Made by a program: the position numbers and the translations under genes. Below the pieces are notes generated by a model, which was given only the letters and a program-made list of their open reading frames with translations, searched no databases and was not told where the DNA came from. A stretch of DNA of 64,000 nt from Sulfuricella sp. T08 (GTDB lineage Bacteria; Pseudomonadota; Gammaproteobacteria; Burkholderiales; Sulfuricellaceae), in NCBI RefSeq assembly GCF_000971475.1, contig NZ_DF967552.1, forward strand, positions 19,455 through 83,454. Reading direction: 5' to 3'. This document shows positions 1 to 9,380 of the stretch, piece by piece (position 1 is the stretch's first letter; each line of letters opens with the position of its first letter).

Positions 1-430
1 CCGTGGTTTCCACCGGCGGCAATTCGTGACTGGCGCGCACTTGGCCGCCGAACAGTTTGACCTGGTCGATGGCTTGGTTGGCGCCGCAGTCACGCAGCTC
101 CGGCGGGCGGTCGGCGGTCAGCAGAATCAGGGGGATCAAGCCATGATTGGCCTCGATCACCGCAGGAAACCAGTTGGCCGGCGCCGAACCGGAAGTACAA
201 ATGAGTGCGACCGGACTGTGGTCAGCCTTGGACAGGCCAAGCGCAAAAAAACCCGCGCTGCGCTCATCCACCTGGATCCAGGTGCGCAGGCGCGGATGGC
301 GCAGACAAGCCAGCGCCAGCGGTGTCGAGCGCGAACCGGGAGAAATCACGGCATGCCCCACTCCCGCCGCAGCCAGACCATCCGCCAGCACCATCGCCCA
401 GCGCAGGTTGGCAGCGGCGACGTCGCTCAC
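1..430 (-). CDS. menD: MenD (SEPHCHC synthase), N-terminal part
   Basis: The first 143 residues of 2-succinyl-5-enolpyruvyl-6-hydroxy-3-cyclohexene-1-carboxylate synthase, the thiamine-diphosphate enzyme that joins isochorismate and 2-oxoglutarate in menaquinone synthesis; the rest lies beyond the window edge. The start is GTG at 430, whose bases overlap the menF stop (GTGA). Reading gives the MenD hallmark [12 protein letters not shown] near residue 30 and [11 protein letters not shown] near residue 55, which carries the Glu expected to activate the cofactor. The tight overlap with menF indicates translational coupling in a menE-menF-menD operon. Identity is seen directly from these motifs; the C-terminal half cannot be checked. 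Confidence 0.9.
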   Translation of the reverse strand, partial: MSDVAAANLRWAMVLADGLAAAGVGHAVISPGSRSTPLALACLRHPRLRTWIQVDERSAGFFALGLSKADHSPVALICTSGSAPANWFPAVIEANHGLIPLILLTADRPPELRDCGANQAIDQVKLFGGQVRASHELPPVETT

Positions 431-1779
431 ACCTGTCCTCCCAGCACGCGCAGCATGGCATTGAGTTTGGCCTCGGTTTCTTCCAGCTCGGCGCGGGGAT
501 TGGAACCGGCGACGATGCCCGCACCGGCATACAGCTCGGCCTCATTACCGTCCAGCCAAGCGCAGCGCAGCGCCACCGCGAACTCGCCGTCACCATCGTA
601 GCCTATCCAGCCGGTAGCGCCGCTATACCAGCCTCTCCGTATTTCACCGTGGCGCGCCAGCCAGTCCAGCGCGCGCCGGGCGGGGGCGCCGCCTATCGCC
701 GGCGTCGGATGAAGTCGCTCGACCAGATTCAACAAGCTCACGCCCGAGTCGGCAGTGCCCCGGATCACGCTGCGCAGGTGACGCAATTCCTGCAGCTCGA
801 ACACCTTCGGACGGGCGGGAATTTGCAGAAACCCGCATACCGGCTCAAGGGCGCGGACAATCGCATTCACTACCAGGCGGTGCTCGTGCAGGCTTTTTTC
901 GTCGTCCAGCCGCCCGGAATGCCAGTCGGTGCCCGCCAGCGCGTCGCTCACCACCTGCCCGGCGGCAAGTGATACCAGCGACTCCGGCGTGGCGCCGAGC
1001 AACACGCCGCCGCCCGGGAAGAAATGGGTGAAATGGATGCAGCCGGGATAGCGCGTCGCCAGCGCAGCCATCAGCGCGGCGGGAACAAACGGCTGCGTTG
1101 AACGGACGCGGATACTGCGCGCCAGCACCACCTTGTCGAGTTCGCCAGCATGGATGTCCGTCACTGCACGCGCCACCCGTGCTAGCCAGACAGCGTCATC
1201 AGGCTGGCTGGAAAACCGCTGCAGCAAAACGGCAGCAGATGGGGGCGCGTTTCGATCCAGGGCCGCCACCACCTCGCCAGCCAGCGTCATCCAGCCGGCC
1301 AGCACCGCATCCGGCGAACCGCCCCGGTCGCAGGTAAAGGTCATGGCGCAGATTTCTTCGCGCCGTTGCACCAGCAGGGTCGGAATCGTGAGCCGTGAAT
1401 TCGGCACATCTCCCGCCCCTTCCTGGCCGAAGGCAAAGCCGGCCAGAGCGGCCGGCTGAAATCCGAGCCCATCCGCATCCACCGCCTGCCATAGGCGACG
1501 GTATTCAACGAAGGCCGCATCCAGGGCGCGGAAGCGACCTTCACCTTGCGCCTCGACGCTGGCCGTCACACCCAGGCCGAGCAGGAAGCGGCCGTTCGCC
1601 GGCCGGGCCCAGTAGCTGCAATTGTTCAAACCTTCGGGCAATCGGTCAAAAGCCAGTTCCGGCGTTCCCAGCGTCAGGCTCAGCAATCCGCTGCCCCCGC
1701 CATGCTGGCGCAGCAAGCTGCCGAGGCGCGTTTCCAGGGCTTGCAGCAAGGAAGGATAGCGGTGTGCCGGTTGTGCCAT
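427..1779 (-). CDS. menF: Isochorismate synthase MenF
   Basis: 450-residue chorismate-utilising enzyme that converts chorismate to isochorismate, the entry step of the o-succinylbenzoate route to menaquinone. The C-terminal chorismate-binding domain shows the family landmarks: DKVVLAR (the Lys is the general base of isochorismate synthases), [27 protein letters not shown] and YAGAGIV followed by the Glu-rich end ELEETEAK. Length is normal for MenF. EntC/PchA-type siderophore enzymes share the fold, but position between menE and menD settles the role as menaquinone. It starts 12 bp after the menE stop and overlaps menD. Confidence 0.93.
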   Translation of the reverse strand: MAQPAHRYPSLLQALETRLGSLLRQHGGGSGLLSLTLGTPELAFDRLPEGLNNCSYWARPANGRFLLGLGVTASVEAQGEGRFRALDAAFVEYRRLWQAVDADGLGFQPAALAGFAFGQEGAGDVPNSRLTIPTLLVQRREEICAMTFTCDRGGSPDAVLAGWMTLAGEVVAALDRNAPPSAAVLLQRFSSQPDDAVWLARVARAVTDIHAGELDKVVLARSIRVRSTQPFVPAALMAALATRYPGCIHFTHFFPGGGVLLGATPESLVSLAAGQVVSDALAGTDWHSGRLDDEKSLHEHRLVVNAIVRALEPVCGFLQIPARPKVFELQELRHLRSVIRGTADSGVSLLNLVERLHPTPAIGGAPARRALDWLARHGEIRRGWYSGATGWIGYDGDGEFAVALRCAWLDGNEAELYAGAGIVAGSNPRAELEETEAKLNAMLRVLGGQV

Positions 1780-1791
1780 GATGCTTAGATT

Positions 1792-3117
1792 CTACTCCAA
1801 CTTTTGCCTGATCAAATCGCGCAGCGCCTGCCGGTCCAGCTTGCCGAGCGCATTGCGGGGCAGCACGGGGAGGCGAATAAAGCGGCGCGGGCGCATTGCA
1901 CCGGCCAACTCGTTGCGGCACCATTTTTCCAGTACTTCATCATCCGCTTCGGCAACTACGGCAGCCACCAGAAGGTCGCCCCAGATATCATCCGCCACCG
2001 AGGTCAACGCGGCATCCGCGACGCCCAGGCAGCGTTTCAGCACTTCCTCCACTTGCTGGGGATGGACGTTGGTTCCACCGCTCACCAGCATGTCGTCATG
2101 GCGGCCCAGCACGGTCAGGTTGCCCTGCGCATCTATACGACCCAGATCGCCGCTAATGAACCAGCCTTGAGCAAGTCCCAGCCCCATTTCCCGCTGCGGA
2201 CTGGCATACCCCGCCATGACTGCAGCCCCGCGGATACGGATGCGGCCGATGCCGGAGGTGGGCAGCCCGTCTTCGCCCACCACTTCCACATCGAGCCCCG
2301 GCAAGGGCGAACCGACTTGACCGGGTTCCCAGCCTTGCGGCAGATCGCATAGGGTCGCCACTTGGGAGCCGGTCTCGGACATGCCGTAGCTGGCGCATAC
2401 TGGCCAGCCCGCTGCGCGGGCACGTTCCGCCAGCGCTACGGACAGCGGGCCGCCGCCGATCAACGCAACCTTGATCGCAGGCGGCGGAGATTCGCGGCCT
2501 GTATCCAGCAACCGGGCCAGCATCGCCGGCACCAGCGAAATGTGGGTGACGCGGTGTTTTTCCAGGTCATCCCAGACCCGCAACGGGTCGAAGCCCTCAT
2601 GCAGTAACACTGCCGCACCAGCCTCGGCGCAACGGTAGAGGATCGCCATGCCGCCGATGTGGTAGAGCGGCAGACAGGCCAGCCAGGTATCCCCCGCTTG
2701 CAGCGGCAGACGGCTGCGCGAGGCCAGCACCCCAGCCTGCAAATTAGCACGGCCCAGCATCACGGCTTTTGGTTCGCCCTGGGTGCCGCTGGTCGCAATG
2801 AACAATTCGATGTCATCCACCACCGGTCCGCCGGCGGCTTGCAGCAACACATCGCACCGCAGCGGTGAAAGCGCGGGATTAAGCGGAAAAAAGGCACGGC
2901 CAAGCCAGGAAGCGGCATGGGCGGACAGCGCCACCTCGGGCATAGACTTGGCTTGCAAGGCCAGCAAGGTTCCCTGCGTGCGCTCGAGCTGTTGCGCCAG
3001 GGTATGCGCGCGATCGAGCAGCTGACGGTAGCTCAGAATTTCATCAGGCGTGATCAGTGCTACCGCATCAGGACGGATGGTTGCCACTCGATTGACCCAG
3101 AAAGCGAGCAGGTTCAA
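1792..3117 (-). CDS. menE: o-Succinylbenzoate-CoA ligase MenE
   Basis: 441-residue AMP-forming acyl-CoA ligase. It adenylates o-succinylbenzoate and transfers it to CoA, preparing the substrate of MenB. The P-loop-like motif is ATSGTQGEPKAV near residue 110, the adenylate-binding A5 region is SYGMSETG near residue 240, and the C-terminal hinge and Lys region is LPRNALGKLDRQ. It is short for the superfamily (about 440 rather than 500-550 residues), which is usual for MenE. It follows ubiE by 6 bp and precedes menF by 12 bp, so the four genes are probably one transcript. Confidence 0.92.
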   Translation of the reverse strand: MNLLAFWVNRVATIRPDAVALITPDEILSYRQLLDRAHTLAQQLERTQGTLLALQAKSMPEVALSAHAASWLGRAFFPLNPALSPLRCDVLLQAAGGPVVDDIELFIATSGTQGEPKAVMLGRANLQAGVLASRSRLPLQAGDTWLACLPLYHIGGMAILYRCAEAGAAVLLHEGFDPLRVWDDLEKHRVTHISLVPAMLARLLDTGRESPPPAIKVALIGGGPLSVALAERARAAGWPVCASYGMSETGSQVATLCDLPQGWEPGQVGSPLPGLDVEVVGEDGLPTSGIGRIRIRGAAVMAGYASPQREMGLGLAQGWFISGDLGRIDAQGNLTVLGRHDDMLVSGGTNVHPQQVEEVLKRCLGVADAALTSVADDIWGDLLVAAVVAEADDEVLEKWCRNELAGAMRPRRFIRLPVLPRNALGKLDRQALRDLIRQKLE

Positions 3118-3123
3118 AGTGGC

Positions 3124-3846
3124 TTATTCGGCTTTCGTCGCGCTATGCAGGCAGGCGATGCCGAAGCTCAGGTTGCGGTAGCGCACGTCGGCAAATCCGG
3201 CCTGCTCCATGGTGAGCTTGAACGCCTCCTGATCGGGGAAGCGGCGGATGGACTCGACCAGGTAGGTATAGGCTTCCGGTTCACGCGCGATCCATGCACC
3301 GAGGCGAGGAATCACGGCGAATGAAAACAGGTCGTAGAAAGGTCTGATCGGAGCCCAGGGGCGGGAAAATTCCAGACAAAGAAAACGTCCGCCTGGCTTG
3401 AGTACGCGCAACGCCTCTGTTAGCGCGTGCTCCAGACTGGTGACGTTGCGTATGCCGAAAGCGATGGTGATGGTATCCACCGAAGAGGAGACAAGAGGAA
3501 TGCCTTCGCCGCTGCCGGCGAGCCACACAACGTGGGGTATGCCGCGCTCGCGACCGACGCCCATCATCGCCAGGCTCGGATCGCACACCATTACCTGGCG
3601 ATTGCCAGCGGCCATCAATCTGGCCACATCCCCGGTGCCGCCTGCCAGGTCGACAATGACCTGCCCCGGCAACGGATGGGCGGCATGCGCCAGAGAGCGC
3701 TTCCACAGGCGGTGGATGCCGAAGCTCATGGCATCGTTCATCAGATCGTAGCGGCGGGCGACACTGGCGAACACCCTGCGAATGCGGCGCCGCCGTTCAT
3801 CCTGGTCTACGTCCTGGTAACCGAAGGTATGGGATAGATCGGGCAT
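3124..3846 (-). CDS. ubiE: Demethylmenaquinone methyltransferase UbiE/MenG
   Basis: 240-residue SAM-dependent methyltransferase that methylates demethylmenaquinone and, in dual-function enzymes, the ubiquinone precursor. Motifs: YDLMNDAMSFGIHRLWK near residue 32, the SAM loop DLAGGTGDVAR near residue 65, and FGIRNV near residue 130. An open frame continues nine codons upstream to 3873, but those codons (reading MSLCLCGEK) are made by the arm of a palindromic repeat, so the start is placed at the ATG at 3846, giving the family's usual N-terminus. The position with menE, menF and menD suggests a menaquinone role; whether it also serves ubiquinone cannot be told from one locus. Confidence 0.9.
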   Translation of the reverse strand: MPDLSHTFGYQDVDQDERRRRIRRVFASVARRYDLMNDAMSFGIHRLWKRSLAHAAHPLPGQVIVDLAGGTGDVARLMAAGNRQVMVCDPSLAMMGVGRERGIPHVVWLAGSGEGIPLVSSSVDTITIAFGIRNVTSLEHALTEALRVLKPGGRFLCLEFSRPWAPIRPFYDLFSFAVIPRLGAWIAREPEAYTYLVESIRRFPDQEAFKLTMEQAGFADVRYRNLSFGIACLHSATKAE

Positions 3847-3852
3847 CTTTTC

Positions 3853-3935
3853 ACCACAGAGACACAGAGACACAGAGGCACAGATAAAACCGGAATAGTC
3901 TCTGCTTATGTTTTGTGCCTCTGTGCCTCTGTGGT
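3853..3935. repeat. Palindromic intergenic element, copy 1
   Basis: Two arms in inverted orientation flank a short centre. The left arm at 3853-3883 begins ACCACAGAGACACAGAGACAC. The reverse complement of the right arm at 3912-3935 begins ACCACAGAGGCACAGAGGCAC, matching at 19 of 21 positions. It fills the gap between nosY and ubiE and runs to within a few bases of the ubiE start. It shares end sequence with the elements at 17161-17232 and 61614-61732. Confidence 0.75.
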
Positions 3936-3947
3936 TAAAAACTTAAA

Positions 3948-4775
3948 TCAGGGCAAATCGCCGCGACGAAACAGAAGGTAGCCGCCGGTAGCAGACAGGG
4001 TACCCAGCAAGACGGGGTAGATCAGGGCATAAATCTTGAACAGCGGCCCGCCGAAGTAATCAAAAATGACGTAGGCTGCCGGACCGATCACCACCAACTG
4101 CGGGTCGAACAGCATCAGCGCTGCGGTGCGGAACACCTGCAACGGATTAATCAAGGCCAAGGCGACTGCAACTTCAGGCGCGACGTGCCCCTGAATCATG
4201 ATGCCGAGGAGAATCAAATCCAGGAACAACAACATGGTCAGCCAAACCAGGAAGGCCGCACCCTGGGCAACGTCAATCGAGCGCGCCACAGTGGAAATCA
4301 ACATGCCAATGCCGAGAAAGCACCAGGATATGGCCGCCAGCAATCCAGTGTAATACAGGAACATCTCCCAAGGCACCTCGACATCCTTGATCATGGCCCA
4401 ACCCGCCGCCGCCGCCATTGCCGCGAACACCGGCAGGAACACCACCAGGTAGCGCCCGACGATCTTGCCCCAGAACCAGGCGGAAAGCGAAACAGGCAGG
4501 GACAGCAGGTATTCGAACACGCCTGCTTCGCGGTCACCGGCCACCGAACGCACGGTAGTGATCAGCACGAAAATCGGCAGGATCGCCATGGAGAGCTGGA
4601 TGTAGGTTACCAGTAAGCGGGAAAGGCCGATGAAGCCGAGCACGCGCGACTCGGTCAGGCCGAAGGCGAACAACAGCGCAACGATGCCGCCGAACACCAG
4701 AGAGTAAATCATGAACCAGCGCGCGCGCAGAGATTCCACGATGTCGAGTTTAGCGGTGAGCCAGAGATGCTTCAT
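3948..4775 (-). CDS. nosY: NosY, ABC-2 type permease for NosZ maturation
   Basis: 275-residue inner-membrane protein with about six hydrophobic segments (near residues 20-42, 58-80, 105-130, 140-162, 175-200 and 245-270). The SVAGDREAGVFEYLLSLPVS stretch near residue 75 is typical of ABC-2 permeases of the NosY type. It is thought to form a transporter with the ATPase NosF and to act with NosD in supplying sulfur or assembling the Cu4S centre of NosZ; that role is family knowledge. It is the last gene of the nos run, 25 bp after nosL, and is followed by a palindromic repeat and ubiE. Confidence 0.9.
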   Translation of the reverse strand: MKHLWLTAKLDIVESLRARWFMIYSLVFGGIVALLFAFGLTESRVLGFIGLSRLLVTYIQLSMAILPIFVLITTVRSVAGDREAGVFEYLLSLPVSLSAWFWGKIVGRYLVVFLPVFAAMAAAAGWAMIKDVEVPWEMFLYYTGLLAAISWCFLGIGMLISTVARSIDVAQGAAFLVWLTMLLFLDLILLGIMIQGHVAPEVAVALALINPLQVFRTAALMLFDPQLVVIGPAAYVIFDYFGGPLFKIYALIYPVLLGTLSATGGYLLFRRGDLP

Positions 4776-4800
4776 ATTCAGTCTTTGAATTTTTCGTTAT

Positions 4801-5235
4801 TTATTTGTCTTTGGCCAGTAACTGCTTCCTGACCTCCTCAAAGCCGATGCTGCTTGGCAGCGCCTCACCAGAGGCGCCGTAACCATAAGCCATTGGCGTG
4901 GTCTTGCCGGTCACATAATTTGCGGTACGGGCATCCAGCCACTTGCCGCTGCGGAAATCGGTGACCCAGATTTCCGTGGCCGGATCGTTGACCCAGGGCT
5001 GATCCTTGAGCCAGTGGACGGCGCATCCGATGTCGTCGAACTTGAATACCTGCTTTTTCGGCCCGCCGCGCACCTGGGCGGCATAATGCCGGTCGCTGAC
5101 TGCCATGCTGCAACGTTTGCAGGTATCGCGGTCCCACTTGATCTCGACCGGGCCGGTTTCCGGCTGTCGCGAGCAGGCGGCCAGAAACAGGACCGCTGCA
5201 CCCAGCAGAAATATTCTTGCCAGCAAGCGCATCAT
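4801..5235 (-). CDS. nosL: NosL, copper chaperone lipoprotein
   Basis: 144-residue exported lipoprotein. The signal peptide ends in a lipobox FLAAC, putting the lipidated Cys near residue 21. The mature part has CKRCSMAVSD, the NosL Cys/Met copper site, followed by FKFDDIGCAVHWL and the conserved WVTDF and ARTANYV stretches. NosL delivers Cu(I) to apo-NosZ in the periplasm (family knowledge). The start ATG overlaps the nosF stop (ATGA), so translation is coupled. In many clade II clusters nosL is last; here it lies between nosF and nosY. A second, truncated NosL-like sequence is at 20053-20373. Confidence 0.92.
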   Translation of the reverse strand: MMRLLARIFLLGAAVLFLAACSRQPETGPVEIKWDRDTCKRCSMAVSDRHYAAQVRGGPKKQVFKFDDIGCAVHWLKDQPWVNDPATEIWVTDFRSGKWLDARTANYVTGKTTPMAYGYGASGEALPSSIGFEEVRKQLLAKDK

Positions 5236-6101
5236 TGCCCTGCGCTCCGCACGATTTCATCCAGGGAAATCTGGGTCAGCAGTCCGACATAGCGCGACAG
5301 CACGCCGAGGAAGCGCAGGCGATCCGGGCCCGCAATCATGCCTTCCCACTCGGTGCCGCTGCCGGTGTCGCGAAAACCCCAGCCCATCAACGCCTTGGCG
5401 ATGGCCTCCTCGGGACGGCGCAACGTCAGGCGGCAGGCCAGCTTGCCGGAAAGCGAAGTGTCTTCCGCCACCCGGTCGTCCAGCACCACCTTGCCGCGAT
5501 CCATCTCCAGTACGCGATTGACCAGGGGCGCCACTTCGTCGAGGCGATGGCTGGAAATCAGCATGGTGGTGTTTTGCAGCCGCTCCGCCAGCAATTCGAA
5601 AAAGATGTGGCGGGCGTCGGGATCGAGGTTGGCCGCCGGTTCGTCCATCACCAGAATATTAGTGTCGCGCCCCATGGCGATGGAAATCAACAGTTTCTGT
5701 TTCATGCCGCCGGACAGCTTGACGAAGGGCAATCGGGCTATCTTGCCGAGATCGAGGCCGAGACGTTGGGCCACGTCTTCCATGCGCTTCCGCTCGCTGT
5801 TGCATAGTGAAGCGGCAAAGCCGACCAACTGGCTGACGGGCATTTTCAGAGGGGGGGGCAACTGCGGCACGAAGCCGATCTTTTGCAGCACCTTGGTGCG
5901 CTCGCGTCGCGGCACCAGTCCATTCACCGTGACCTCGCCATCGTAGACGTACTCGCCAAGCAGACAGCGGATCAGGGTGGTTTTCCCGGCACCGTTGGAA
6001 CCGACCAGGGCAATCCTCTCGCCGAGCTCGATTTTCAGATCGATGTTGTCGAGAACCTGATTGCGCTTGAAAGTTTTTGAAACATGATTGAAATGGATCA
6101 T
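5232..6101 (-). CDS. nosF: NosF, ABC ATPase for NosZ maturation
   Basis: 289-residue cytoplasmic ABC ATPase, partner of NosY. Walker A is GSNGAGKTT near residue 35, the signature is LSGGMKQKL near residue 130, Walker B with the catalytic Glu is ILVMDEPAANLD near residue 150, and the switch His is in ISSHRLDE near residue 185. A C-terminal region of about 80 residues after the nucleotide-binding domain is usual for NosF. It lies 33 bp after nosH and overlaps nosL by four bases. Confidence 0.92.
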   Translation of the reverse strand: MIHFNHVSKTFKRNQVLDNIDLKIELGERIALVGSNGAGKTTLIRCLLGEYVYDGEVTVNGLVPRRERTKVLQKIGFVPQLPPPLKMPVSQLVGFAASLCNSERKRMEDVAQRLGLDLGKIARLPFVKLSGGMKQKLLISIAMGRDTNILVMDEPAANLDPDARHIFFELLAERLQNTTMLISSHRLDEVAPLVNRVLEMDRGKVVLDDRVAEDTSLSGKLACRLTLRRPEEAIAKALMGWGFRDTGSGTEWEGMIAGPDRLRFLGVLSRYVGLLTQISLDEIVRSAGQ

Positions 6102-6133
6102 TTTAGAGTTTTTTGGTTTTCTGTACTAAATTC

Positions 6134-7105
6134 TTACATTATCTTTCTCAGGCCCTTGACCTCGAACGACAAGGCCCCGCTTGGGCAGACATCGATGCAC
6201 ATGCCGCAGCGGGTGCAGTCCGCACCGATATCCAACTGGGCAGTCGGTGCACGCCCCTTGATGACGCAGTCCAGCACGTGAGGCACCTCGCAAACCTTTT
6301 TGCATTCGCCTTCATGGTGGCAGTTGGCCAGCTTGTAGGTCACGTGCAAGGGCGAAAACACACCGACGAAACCATAAGTCAGCCCGATCGGGCAGACATA
6401 ACGGCACCATGCGCGGCGCGAGTAGAATACCTCAAACAGCAGCAACAGCACCACCCATCCCAGCGCGAGCCCTGGGCCATAGATCAGCGCCCGGCTGACG
6501 ATGCCAACTGGCGAGATGGTTTCGAACACGGTATATCCAGTAATAATCGCCATCAGGGCAAATAGCACCCAGAACACCGTGCGCACACCGCGGTGGAAAG
6601 TATGGTCGGAAATCTTCTTTTTTTGCACCAGGTACACGTGCAGCCGCTCGGCATTTTCCGCCAGAAAATGGTAGGGGCAGGCCCAGGAGCAGAAAGTGCG
6701 TCCGCCCACCAGCAGCCACAGGACGAAAACCGTGCCGGTGCCGATAAACAGATTGACGATGATGTGCTTGTGCGCCAGCATCACTTGCAGCGCGGAATTC
6801 AGGTCGATCAGGTGGAAGCCCAGAAAGCGCGAGGCGGTGAGCGCGCCTTCCAGGATCTGGATATCCAGCCAGAATGACGCCGTGAACAGCAGGTTGATCA
6901 CCAGCAACGTGATCCAGCGCCGCTTGAGCCAGACGCCTTTCTTCTGATGCTCATGGGCTTCCACCCTGAGTGCCTCAAAATCCAGCTTCTCACTTTTCTT
7001 GTAAAAATGGATGGTCTTCGCTTCTTCTGTGTATTCGGCAGGCAGACTCTTTCTTGGAGCCGCCCCCAGCATCACCCGCACCGATTCCCAATATTTATTC
7101 GCCAT
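6134..7105 (-). CDS. nosH: NosH, NapH-like iron-sulfur quinol dehydrogenase subunit
   Basis: 323-residue polytopic membrane protein of the NapH/NosH family. Hydrophobic segments near residues 60-80, 100-125, 165-190 and 205-225 surround a conserved FCSWACPYHFL loop. The C-terminus carries two 4Fe-4S motifs, the later one CTRCGMCIDVCP near residue 300. The start is the ATG at 7105, whose A is the last base of the nosG TGA; an upstream in-frame extension would overlap nosG by 57 bp and is rejected. With NosG it is thought to oxidise menaquinol and pass electrons to periplasmic cytochromes c in clade II systems. Confidence 0.88.
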   Translation of the reverse strand: MANKYWESVRVMLGAAPRKSLPAEYTEEAKTIHFYKKSEKLDFEALRVEAHEHQKKGVWLKRRWITLLVINLLFTASFWLDIQILEGALTASRFLGFHLIDLNSALQVMLAHKHIIVNLFIGTGTVFVLWLLVGGRTFCSWACPYHFLAENAERLHVYLVQKKKISDHTFHRGVRTVFWVLFALMAIITGYTVFETISPVGIVSRALIYGPGLALGWVVLLLLFEVFYSRRAWCRYVCPIGLTYGFVGVFSPLHVTYKLANCHHEGECKKVCEVPHVLDCVIKGRAPTAQLDIGADCTRCGMCIDVCPSGALSFEVKGLRKIM

Positions 7106-7953
7106 CACGCACCCCATCCTTTGCGCGCATCCACCACGATTGCCGCAGATTCCACCGGACAAATCATTTCACACACGCCGCAACCCAGGCACGGCTCATG
7201 CACCGTCGGAGTCATGCGCTTGTTGCCATCCTTGTCCACTACCGGCTGCAGTGAAATCGCGCCCTTGATCGGACAGGTGCGCACGCACAGGTCGCACAAC
7301 TCCAAGTCAAAGGGATGATCTCGAAGAGGGATCGGTTTCCAGCGGTCCACCTCGACAAAGCGCATGCGACCCTTGAAATCCGCTCCACGAGCCTGTCCTT
7401 TGAAGCCTTTGCCCTGAACAGCGAGACAGGCATCCGGGCGCGCCAGGCGTGCCAACCCAGTCCGCTCCTTGATATTCAGGGTCGGCTCCGGATCTTTTTC
7501 CTTGGCGATCAGAATTGGCGGATTCGCCACTCTCATCCCGCTGCGCGTGGGCATGAAGACCGGTTTCTTGTAAACCAGTGAGCCCGTAGGGCAAGCCAGA
7601 ATGCACTGCACTGCATCGCATGAGAAGTCGCAGGCTTGGCTGCGTGAGTCGATATAGGGTACGCCAACACCGAAGCCATGATCGATGTCATCGAGCTTGA
7701 TTGCCTGCACCGGGCAAACTTGGACACACTGTCCGCACTTGATACATGAAGAAAGAAAATCAGACTCTTCCAGCGCCCCTGGTGGACGCATGCGCATGCG
7801 CCAGCCACTGGCCACCGGAATATAGCCCAATGTAGAAATCCCTAGCACCGCCGCGCCCAGAATGATCGAGCGCAGAAATCGACGGCGTTCTTCAAGCTTG
7901 CGCTTGTTGACCACCCCGTTGCCGGGGACTGCCGGTTTCTTTTCAATCGTCAC
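7105..7953 (-). CDS. nosG: NosG, NapG-like periplasmic ferredoxin
   Basis: 282-residue MauM/NapG-type protein with four 4Fe-4S motifs in order: CIKCGQCVQVCP, CDFSCDAVQCILACP, CDLCVRTCP and CLGCGVCEMICP. The N-terminus RRRFLRSIILGAAVLG resembles a twin-arginine signal, which would export the folded ferredoxin. The start is GTG at 7953 and overlaps the nosD stop (GTGA). It is expected to sit on the outer face of the membrane against NosH and relay electrons to the small cytochromes encoded upstream. Adjacency to nosD and nosB separates it from napG. Confidence 0.88.
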   Translation of the reverse strand: MTIEKKPAVPGNGVVNKRKLEERRRFLRSIILGAAVLGISTLGYIPVASGWRMRMRPPGALEESDFLSSCIKCGQCVQVCPVQAIKLDDIDHGFGVGVPYIDSRSQACDFSCDAVQCILACPTGSLVYKKPVFMPTRSGMRVANPPILIAKEKDPEPTLNIKERTGLARLARPDACLAVQGKGFKGQARGADFKGRMRFVEVDRWKPIPLRDHPFDLELCDLCVRTCPIKGAISLQPVVDKDGNKRMTPTVHEPCLGCGVCEMICPVESAAIVVDARKGWGA

Positions 7954-9296
7954 TTTCGTGTCTTCCTCGGTAAATGAAACATTGGAGCATCATCACGCAG
8001 AATTAGTTCTGGATTAGAAAAAGGCGCCAGCCGCTCGAGAAAATCGATCGCCTCCATCAGGGGGGCGTTCTTGAAAAAGCGCGCGTGCGGCACCTCCATC
8101 CAGATCCGGTCTGCATAGGCATAAAGATTGTATGGGGTATCGCCGACTCCGTCATTGTTCCGGTCGAACCCTTGATAATCATCCCAGTAATTTCCGCGCC
8201 ACACGTTGCGTTTTGCGGATCCCGCACCGCCCACGGATACGTCGGTCAAATTGCCCTCGAAGATGTTATTAAGAAAATAGTGACCATCCCGGTCACTGTT
8301 GAATGCGATTGCAATGCCGTTGTACGCGAAGCGGTTGCCCTTGACCTGAATGGTCGTGCCAGGCTGGAAAGGAGACAGGTCGCTGCCGATACCAATCGCG
8401 CAATAGATAATTTCATTGTTTTCGATCTGCGCCGCGCTCGCTTCCTTAAAGCCTATCGCCATGCCGGTCGCGCCGTTGGAGTGGGAGAAGATGTTGTTCC
8501 GCACCACGGTATTTTCGTTGTACATCAGGTACACGCCCACTGCGTTGTCGTAAAAATGATTGCTGTCCACGACGTTATTGTTGGCAAACATGAAATGGAT
8601 GGAATAGCGGCTGCGGGTACCGTAGTTCCGATAAAAAACATTGCCATTCGAATACCAGGCCACGTTGTCGCGTGAATCCACCACCCGGTTCCCTTCAATC
8701 CGGTTATTCATGCTGTACCAGAGCCGGATGCCGTCACCCCTGACACCCAATTCCAGGGGCTTGGATCGAATCTGGTTATTGCGGATGACATTGTTGCTGG
8801 ACTGCTTGAGGTCGATACCAAACAGGCAGTTGTCTATTACCAGAGATTCGATATAGTTGTTGTTGCCGCGCACGTTGATGCAGGCATCGTCGGTATCGTG
8901 GTGCGAGCCCGATCCCGTAAGATGCAGGCCGCGTATCGTGGAGCTGTTGGCTTTGAGCACGAACACTGTCCCCTTGTCACCACCATCTATGGTCACCTTT
9001 CCGGCGCCATCGATCACAATCGGCTTGTCCACCAGAACCGGACCCGCATAGGTGCCGGGCTTGGGCTTGAGAGTCCCCCCTGCGGGAGTGGCATCCACCA
9101 GTTTCTGGAAAGGGATCAAATGATGGATACGGGGGTCGCGCTCGGAGAGCGGAACCAGTTCCACCGGTTTATCCACATCCACACGAGGAGTAGCACTCAA
9201 ATCGGGGCTGCTTTCAAACTCGGCGGCAACGCCGACTGGGATCGCAAATGACGCCAACAACATCCCTACACAGGCTATTCGCAGACCGTTAGTCAC
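7950..9296 (-). CDS. nosD: NosD, periplasmic beta-helix maturation protein
   Basis: About 448 residues. The mature protein is a parallel beta-helix with repeated Asn-rich rungs (NNYIESLVIDN, NNVIRNNQI, NNRIEGNRVVDS, NNVVDSNHFYDN), the NosD/CASH pattern. NosD works with NosFY in making the CuZ site of NosZ. Start choice is uncertain: GTG at 9296 gives a clean signal peptide (VTNGLRIACVGMLLASFAIP, cleavage after VAA), while an in-frame TTG at 9338 adds 14 residues. A 7-bp GC-rich hairpin (9340-9362) lies just upstream, between nosB and nosD, and may tune expression. Confidence 0.88.
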   Translation of the reverse strand: MTNGLRIACVGMLLASFAIPVGVAAEFESSPDLSATPRVDVDKPVELVPLSERDPRIHHLIPFQKLVDATPAGGTLKPKPGTYAGPVLVDKPIVIDGAGKVTIDGGDKGTVFVLKANSSTIRGLHLTGSGSHHDTDDACINVRGNNNYIESLVIDNCLFGIDLKQSSNNVIRNNQIRSKPLELGVRGDGIRLWYSMNNRIEGNRVVDSRDNVAWYSNGNVFYRNYGTRSRYSIHFMFANNNVVDSNHFYDNAVGVYLMYNENTVVRNNIFSHSNGATGMAIGFKEASAAQIENNEIIYCAIGIGSDLSPFQPGTTIQVKGNRFAYNGIAIAFNSDRDGHYFLNNIFEGNLTDVSVGGAGSAKRNVWRGNYWDDYQGFDRNNDGVGDTPYNLYAYADRIWMEVPHARFFKNAPLMEAIDFLERLAPFSNPELILRDDAPMFHLPRKTRK

Positions 9297-9380
9297 AAGC
9301 TCAACTTTTATATTGGGTAAAATTTCATGAGGACGCAATCCCCCGCCTACTTAGAGCGGGGGACAGGGCATTCTACCCTT

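Noticed and set aside
3847-3873. N-terminal extension of ubiE (MSLCLCGEK)
   Set aside because: These codons are produced by the arm of the palindromic repeat; the family N-terminus begins at the next ATG.
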